Source: an uncultured Clostridia bacterium | Lineage (GTDB): Bacteria > Bacillota > Clostridia > TANB77 > CAG-508 | Reading direction: 5' to 3' | Assembly: GCA_934167225.1 (NCBI GenBank) | Contig: CAKPLD010000019.1 | Coordinates: forward strand, 1-18,724 | DNA: 18,724 bases | Shown: positions 14,688-18,724 of the stretch, piece after piece | How the letters are laid out: each line of letters opens with the position of its first letter | Position numbering within the stretch: the stretch's first letter is position 1 | Position numbers and translations under genes: made by a program | Notes under the pieces: model-generated | Seen by the model: only the letters and a program-made list of their open reading frames with translations | Told to the model about the DNA's origin: nothing | Databases searched by the model: none

Positions 14688-15996
14688 AGATATAAATAAA
14701 AGGCTAGAAACAATTTGTGAAACAATAAAAAATATACCCAATATAGGTCTAAATTATATAGAATATATTTCTGCCTTTATTTACGCAATATCCCAAGACA
14801 CAGAAAAATACGAGAACTTAATAAATGAGAATGCACCAACAAAATATATACTAAATGAACTAGAAGAGGAACTAGAAAAAATAAGAAAAAAGGAAAATTC
14901 ACAAAAACTATTTACCAATATACAATTTTTAGGAGCTATAGATCAGGAATATTACGATGCCATAAAAAAAATAATAATAGAATTGCATGATATAATAAAA
15001 AACGAAGACAAAGCAACCTTATCTAAAGGATTTGAAAACCTACTTAACCAATCTGCTGAAAGGGATGAACTAAAATTACGAGAGGGAGAATATTACACGC
15101 CAAGAACACTAATAGATATTATGGTAAATTTGTTGGAGTTAAAAGACAACATGTCAATTTATAATCCTGAAACCGGAACAGGAAATTTTATAGTAGAAGC
15201 TGCAAAAAAAGCCAAAATATATGCTTTTGGGGAAGAAACTAATATAAGAAATTACAATATTTGCATGACAAATTTATGGTTACACAATGTATATAACAAA
15301 AGAATTCAAGAAGATATAGGAGAAAATTTTAGATTTGCAGATGTAGCTCTTGGAAATCCACCTTTTGTTAGAGGAGATAGAAAAGATATTGAATCTAATA
15401 GGGCTTTACAAGATTTGTATTATAAATATAACATACCAAAAACGGCTTGTAATTATACAAAATTCCTAGTAAAAATGATTGAAAGTATAAACACAGACGG
15501 AAAAATGGCAATTATTTTACCACATGGTTTTTTATTTAAAAAAACGAATGCCGAATATTATGTTAGAAAACGAATAGTTGAGAAAAATTATATAGAAGCA
15601 ATTATAGGCTTACCAGAAAAACTATTTTACAAAACAAAAATTCCTGTAGTTATACTTATAATAAATAAATCTAAAAAAGGAAAAAAATTTCTGTTTATTG
15701 ATGCAAGCAGAGAATATACAAAAAAAAGAAGAAACAATATAATGGAAGAAGAAGCACTAGATAAAATAATAAAAACTTATTACAATAAAGAAGAAATACA
15801 AAATTATTCTCATCTGGCAAGCTTAGAAGAAATTGAAAAAAACGATTATGATTTAAATATAAAAAAATATGTAAGCTTTAGCTACCAAAGAGAAGGAATT
15901 AATCAAGAAGCTTTACAGGAAAACATTTTTCGTTTGGAAAAAGAAAGAGAAAAAATTCAAAAAGAAATTGAAAAAATTGTAAAAATTCACGGCTGA
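14668..15996 (+). CDS. hsdM: Type I-like N6-adenine DNA methyltransferase subunit
   Basis: The 442-residue protein has the amino-methyltransferase order: a helical N-terminal region (1-135), then GEYYTPRTLIDIMV (140-153), the S-adenosylmethionine motif I NPETGTGNF (166-174) and the catalytic motif IV NPPF (230-233), as in N6-adenine enzymes. The usual motif I is DPxCGTGGF, so Asn-Pro-Glu-Thr is a small departure. The C-terminal helix (about 415-442) may dock to HsdS. Translation begins at TTG 14668, seven bases after GAGGTG and inside the end of hsdS, so the two are coupled. No hsdR restriction subunit occurs before the next gene, which points away. The complex is probably a stand-alone methyltransferase, or works with the MrcB-N-like protein. 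Confidence 0.9.
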   Translation: MQKRKNRDINKRLETICETIKNIPNIGLNYIEYISAFIYAISQDTEKYENLINENAPTKYILNELEEELEKIRKKENSQKLFTNIQFLGAIDQEYYDAIKKIIIELHDIIKNEDKATLSKGFENLLNQSAERDELKLREGEYYTPRTLIDIMVNLLELKDNMSIYNPETGTGNFIVEAAKKAKIYAFGEETNIRNYNICMTNLWLHNVYNKRIQEDIGENFRFADVALGNPPFVRGDRKDIESNRALQDLYYKYNIPKTACNYTKFLVKMIESINTDGKMAIILPHGFLFKKTNAEYYVRKRIVEKNYIEAIIGLPEKLFYKTKIPVVILIINKSKKGKKFLFIDASREYTKKRRNNIMEEEALDKIIKTYYNKEEIQNYSHLASLEEIEKNDYDLNIKKYVSFSYQREGINQEALQENIFRLEKEREKIQKEIEKIVKIHG

Positions 15997-16044
15997 TAAA
16001 GTGGATCTGGGGCTTGCCCCTACTTTATACAAACCGTGAATTTT
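15982..16044. terminator. Nested, three-tier hairpin terminator between hsdM and the pseudouridine synthase gene
   Basis: Outer stem 15982-15992 / 16034-16044 (11 bp), middle ATAAAGT (15996-16002) / ACTTTAT (16022-16028), inner GGGG / CCCC with a CTTG loop (16009-16020). A/T flanks make it usable in both directions. The hsdM stop codon lies inside it. It is longer and more elaborate than the other terminators in this window. Confidence 0.8.
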
Positions 16045-16909
16045 AATATAATGATGTCTTAATTTCAAATTCTCTGCCATTCAAATAATTTAAATTTTTG
16101 CTATCGCTATTAAAAACGAATTTAATTTTGTAGCTAACGAGTTTTTGAGTTTTAGATTTAAACTTTTTATTTATCTCGTTTATTCCATATTTTCCATCTC
16201 CAATAATAGGTAAACCAATATGAGCAAGATGAGCGCGAATTTGGTGGGTTCTACCAGTTTCGATTTCAACATCTAAAATAGAAGTATTATTATTAAAACT
16301 ATCTATTAAAGAATAAGAAGTAATTATTTTTTGATAGCCTTTTTTGGGAATATCTGAAATATATACTAATGATTTGGAGCTATCTTTAAAAAGATAAGAA
16401 ACTAATTTGTCACTTTTCTTTTTAGGAATTCCATATACTAAAGCAAGATAGTGTTTTTCTATCTCGTGATGTTTAAACTTATCTAATAAAATGTTAAGAG
16501 ATGGTTCATTTTTAGCAAACAAAATTAAACCAGAAGTATTTCTGTCTAATCTGTGACAAGGCATAGGTAAAAATTCACTATTTGGGTATGCTTTGTGGAC
16601 AACTTCTGTTAAACTATGTTCTCCAGTGACTTCTATATTAGAGGGTTTATTAATTAATAAAATATTATTATCTTCATATATAATGTCTAGATTGATTTTT
16701 TTCTCTAATAAATTATCAGCTATATAAACTAGAATTTCGTCATTTTCGAAGACATTGATGTTTTCTGTTACTCTTTTATTATTAATTTTTATGTCTTTTT
16801 TTCGTAAAGTTTTATAAAACAGATTATTAGAAAGATTATCGATATTGTCTTTTAAAAACGTATCTAATTTTTTATTATTATATTTTTTACTTACAATTAA
16901 TTTTTTCAT
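16043..16909 (-). CDS. RluA-family RNA pseudouridine synthase
   Basis: The enzyme converts specific uridines in 23S rRNA (or tRNA) to pseudouridine. It has an N-terminal S4-like RNA-binding region (about 14-70: KLDTFLKDN, LRKKDIKINNKRV) and the catalytic domain with HRLDRNTSGLILFAK (catalytic Asp122, numbered from ATG 16909), HYLALVYG, and ETGRTHQIRAHLAHIGLPIIGDGKYG. Length is 288 residues, near the family norm. The RluA/RluC/RluD subtype cannot be decided. No ribosome site precedes ATG 16909 or ATG 16915; a promoter with its -10 ending eight bases before ATG 16909 suggests a leaderless mRNA. It is divergent from sigG. Confidence 0.93.
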   Translation of the reverse strand: MKKLIVSKKYNNKKLDTFLKDNIDNLSNNLFYKTLRKKDIKINNKRVTENINVFENDEILVYIADNLLEKKINLDIIYEDNNILLINKPSNIEVTGEHSLTEVVHKAYPNSEFLPMPCHRLDRNTSGLILFAKNEPSLNILLDKFKHHEIEKHYLALVYGIPKKKSDKLVSYLFKDSSKSLVYISDIPKKGYQKIITSYSLIDSFNNNTSILDVEIETGRTHQIRAHLAHIGLPIIGDGKYGINEINKKFKSKTQKLVSYKIKFVFNSDSKNLNYLNGREFEIKTSLY

Positions 16910-16916
16910 GAGCATA

Positions 16917-16945
16917 ATTATAAAACAAAATTCAATAAATATCAA
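16917..16945 (-). promoter_or_regulatory. Promoter of the pseudouridine synthase gene, predicted leaderless
   Basis: On the minus strand TTGATA (16945-16940) and TATAAT (16922-16917) are 17 bases apart. The expected start is about seven bases further, at the A of ATG 16909, so the mRNA would have no leader. Consistent with this, there is no Shine-Dalgarno before the gene. Confidence 0.65.
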
Positions 16946-17015
16946 TATAAGTATAATAAATTCCTTTTATGGAAATAATAACAATAGAGTTTATTTTCGA
17001 AAAGGAGGAGCAAAA

Positions 17016-17790
17016 GTGATTAATAAGGTAGAAATAAGTGGAGTGAATACTTCTAAATTACCTGTATTAACCGCTAAGGAAAAAGAAGAATTAATAAAAG
17101 AAATAAAAAATGGGAATGAAGAGGCAAGAAATATTTTTATAAATGGAAATTTAAGATTAGTTTTATCGGTTATACAAAGATTTAGAGGAAGAGGAGAATC
17201 GGCGGATGATTTGTTCCAAGTGGGCTGTGTTGGTTTAATAAAAGCAATAGATAATTTTGATATAAGCCAAGGAGTGCAATTTTCCACATATGCTGTGCCG
17301 ATGATAATTCGGAGAAGTTAAAAGATATTTAAGAGACAATAATAGTATAAGAGTAAGCAGGTCAACAAGGGATTTGGCATATAAAGTTATTCAATATAAA
17401 GAAAAATATAATAAAGAACATTCAAAAGAACCAACTATAGAAGAAATTGCAAAAGAATTAGGTGTGAAAAATGAAGATATAGCATTTAGTTTGGATGCGA
17501 TTCAAGATCCCGTATCTCTTCAAGAACCAGTTTATAATGATGGAGCCGAAAATTTGTATATTATGGATCAAGTAAGAGATAAGAAAAACACTGATGAATC
17601 ATGGACAGAAAAACTAGCAATTTTACAGGCGATGAAGAGATTAAATGATAAAGAAAGAGATATTATAATAAGAAGATTTTTTGATGGTAGGACACAAATG
17701 GAAGTCGCAGATGAAATTGGAATATCACAAGCACAAGTTTCAAGATTAGAAAAAAGTGCAATAAGTCATATAAGAAGATTGTATAAATAA
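17016..17790 (+). CDS. sigG: RNA polymerase sporulation sigma factor SigG (with +1 frameshift at CGG)
   Basis: Sigma-G directs late forespore transcription. Read with one +1 shift, the product is 257 residues, close to the Bacillus protein. It starts at GTG 17016 behind AAAGGAGGAG as INKVEISGVNTSKLPVLT, a hallmark sigma-G N-terminus. Region 2 follows (NLRLVLSVIQRF, DDLFQVGCVGL, STYAVPMII). The frame then stops three codons later (CGG AGA AGT TAA). Skipping C17310 continues GEVKRYLRDNNSIRVSRST, the sigma-specific LDAIQDPVSL..P.YNDG block and region 4 (GRTQMEVADEIGISQAQVSRLEKSA). Without the shift a 101-residue stub lacking promoter-binding regions is made. ylmC follows 49 bases later, as near sigG in Bacillus. 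The spoIIGA-sigE pair is not upstream. Confidence 0.95.
17307..17313 (+). other. +1 frameshift site ATT-C-GGA in sigG
   Basis: Codon 99 of sigG in the starting frame is CGG (17310-17312). Skipping its C gives GGA GAA GTT AAA AGA, restoring the conserved MIIGEVKRYLRDNN. Conservation on both sides fixes the site to one base. The new codon is Gly, as in polC and ylmC. Confidence 0.87.
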
Positions 17791-17839
17791 TGAAACTTTT
17801 TTATGCCTTCAGAATATAATATTTTGGAGGAGTACATAT

Positions 17840-18077
17840 ATGCAAAATAATGGAATGGATTTTAGAAGAAAAGAAGTTATAAACATAACAGACGGAAAAA
17901 GGCTTCGGGTACGTGCAGGATGTGTGTGCAGATTTGGAGACGGGGAAGATAACTTCTATAATAGTACCGGGTGGAACTAACAAAATATTAAATTTTTTTT
18001 CATCAAATAATGATATTATAATAGAATGGGAAAAAATAAAATGCATAGGTGAAGATTTGATTTTGGTTGAAATATAA
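17840..18077 (+). CDS. ylmC: YlmC/YmxH-family PRC-barrel sporulation protein (with +1 frameshift at CGG)
   Basis: YlmC/YmxH proteins are small PRC-barrel proteins of spore formers; their exact function is not established. From ATG 17840, behind TTTGGAGGAG, the frame reads MQNNGMDFRRKEVINITDGK then RL, reaches CGG at codon 23 and would end after 46 residues. Skipping C17906 continues GYVQDVCADLETGKITSIIV then PGG, the family core, to the stop at 18075-18077, giving 78 residues, near the usual length. It follows sigG by 49 bases and probably shares its transcript. The shifted reading was not visible as a single open frame, so automated annotation would probably miss it. Confidence 0.85.
17903..17909 (+). 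other. +1 frameshift site CTT-C-GGG in ylmC
   Basis: AGG CTT CGG GTA in the first frame becomes GGG TAC GTG CAG after skipping C17906, giving the family-typical RLGYVQDV. AAAAAGG lies immediately before CTT, recalling the internal Shine-Dalgarno plus CTT layout of prfB, but the sigG site lacks it. Confidence 0.83.
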
Positions 18078-18139
18078 ACACTTACGAGGCTGGAAGAAAA
18101 TTACAGCAAAAAAATAATGAAAAAAATTGAAAAAAAGTG

Positions 18140-18168
18140 TTGACAAATGTCGAATAAGATGGTAATAT
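18140..18168 (+). promoter_or_regulatory. Promoter upstream of the rRNA operon (TTGACA-N17-TAATAT)
   Basis: TTGACA at 18140-18145 and TAATAT at 18163-18168 are 17 bases apart. The transcript would begin near 18175 and meet a hairpin with a T7 run at 18221-18274, so this may be a separate small-RNA promoter or an upstream rrn promoter. Confidence 0.75.
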
Positions 18169-18174
18169 ATGAAC

Positions 18175-18274
18175 GTACCACGCAGGAGGACATAACAAGT
18201 TAAAATAAAGAAAACTTATGTTAGTAATAAGAGAAACAAACCTGAATATTAACACAAAAATTACTAATTTTTTT
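18175..18274 (+). ncRNA. Candidate small RNA of about 100 nt
   Basis: The stretch lies between a strong promoter and a hairpin (18221-18228 / 18260-18267, 8 bp) followed by seven T. It includes GCAGGAGGACATAACAAG, a Shine-Dalgarno-like site not followed by a usable start codon, and no open frame. I do not recognise a known RNA family. It may instead be an rrn leader with an internal terminator. Confidence 0.35.
18221..18274 (+). terminator. Hairpin plus T7 upstream of the rRNA promoter
   Basis: TTAGTAAT (18221-18228) pairs with ATTACTAA (18260-18267), directly followed by T7 (18268-18274). The loop is long (31 nt) and the stem has few G-C pairs, so strength is uncertain. It could end the sigG-ylmC transcript and protect the rrn promoter. 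Confidence 0.5.
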
Positions 18275-18323
18275 ATGCCCGAAAACAAGCAAAAAAATAA
18301 ATTAAAAAAAATTTAAAAAATGC

Positions 18324-18352
18324 TTGACAAACAAAAAACAGCGTAGTATAAT
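18324..18352 (+). promoter_or_regulatory. Main rRNA operon promoter (TTGACA-N17-TATAAT)
   Basis: Perfect -35 (18324-18329) and perfect -10 (18347-18352) with the ideal 17-base spacer, preceded by an A/T-rich stretch that can act as an UP element. It lies about 225 bases before 16S rRNA. This is the best promoter in the window, as expected for rRNA. Confidence 0.95.
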
Positions 18353-18359
18353 AGCAAAT

Positions 18360-18578
18360 GTCCTCAAGAGAGGAACAAAACAAAGTACATTGAAAAGTAA
18401 ACAATAAAATCCTTTAGAGAAGAAACCAAAACGGTTATTTTATATACCTAAATATAAAGTACCAAAAAAGTAAATTCTTTTAAAGAAAAGCGAAAAAGCT
18501 TTTATTAAAAGTCAAAGATTAAATATCTTAAATTTGATTATATAATAGTAACGAAAGTTACGAAAAATATAAAACCAA
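18360..18578 (+). other. rRNA operon leader
   Basis: The non-coding leader contains a TCCTC-AAGA-GAGGA hairpin (18360-18373), a segment AAAGTACATTGAAAAGTAAA typical of Firmicute rrn spacers and leaders, and a GTAAC-GAAA-GTTAC hairpin (about 18548-18561) near the 16S start, likely part of the processing stem. Confidence 0.7.
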
Positions 18579-18724
18579 AAACAAGAGAGTTTGATCCTGG
18601 CTCAGGATAAACGCTGGCGGCGCACATAAGACATGCAAGTCGAACGAACTTAACCTATTCTTAACGATTAGGAGCGGTTAGTGGCGGACTGGTGAGTAAT
18701 GTATAAGTAACCTGCCTATCAGAG
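18579..18724 (+). rRNA. rrs: 16S ribosomal RNA, 5' end (partial)
   Basis: GAGAGTTTGATCCTGGCTCAG starts at about 18585 and is followed by the variable stretch with ACATGCAAGTCGAACG and GTGGCGGACTGGTGAGTAA. The mature 5' end is placed near 18579 by comparison with the usual offset of the AGAGTTTGAT motif (position 8 in E. coli). The gene runs off the right edge. The sequence is of Firmicute type; finer placement needs a database comparison. Confidence 0.97.

Noticed and set aside
16845..17015. Upstream extension of the sigG frame
   Set aside because: It overlaps the divergent promoter region and the pseudouridine synthase start; GTG 17016 has a strong ribosome site and matches the family N-terminus.
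94..17909. prfB-type mechanism (internal Shine-Dalgarno plus slippage on the P-site codon)
   Set aside because: ylmC has AAAAAGG before CTT and polC has a loosely placed AGAGG, but sigG has no such site, and GTA and ATT are poor slip codons. It cannot explain all three.

Overview
The window reads as chromosome of a very AT-rich, endospore-forming Firmicute, most likely an uncultured clostridial lineage. The support is a Gram-positive PolC replicase, a complete sigma-G gene followed by ylmC as in Bacillus-type sporulation loci, strong AGGAGG-type ribosome sites, some GTG and TTG starts, and a Firmicute-like 16S rRNA start at the right edge.

Layout. 1-1777 (+) is the C-terminal part of polC, cut by the window edge. 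1818-2596 (-) is a coiled-coil gene that needs a -1 shift. 2841-4538 (+) holds an unknown gene and ybeY. 4572-6661 (-) is an asd operon with a downstream HExxH protein. 6662-7164 is a gene-free gap with a 195-bp hairpin element. 7165-9030 (+) is obg plus a CYTH protein. 9075-11222 (-) is recQ. 11223-11630 carries promoters and a perfect 30-bp-arm palindrome. 11631-13024 (+) has an FMN reductase-like protein and a peptidoglycan hydrolase with a binding domain. 13234-15996 (+) is a restriction-modification-like cluster: MrcB-N-like protein, half-size HsdS and HsdM, with no restriction subunit. 16043-16909 (-) is an RluA-family pseudouridine synthase that may be leaderless. 17016-18077 (+) is sigG and ylmC. 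18078-18578 holds rRNA promoters, a possible small RNA and the rrn leader. 16S rRNA starts near 18579 and runs off the edge.

The most striking observation is that three conserved genes (polC, sigG, ylmC) each need one +1 frameshift, and all three have the same form: an in-frame CGG codon whose C must be skipped so that the next codon is a Gly codon (GGT, GGA, GGG). By eye I found no other in-frame CGG codon in any gene of the window (roughly 5,300 codons), although CGG occurs many times out of frame. This fits either programmed +1 frameshifting or CGGN quadruplet decoding at a CGG codon that is otherwise unused. Systematic sequence error is the competing explanation. A separate gene shows a -1 shift at A_AAA_AAG slippery heptamers.

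The genes are mostly housekeeping (replication, ribosome maturation, amino-acid synthesis, sporulation) with one small accessory DNA-modification island. All calls were made by reading translations and motifs, without database searches.
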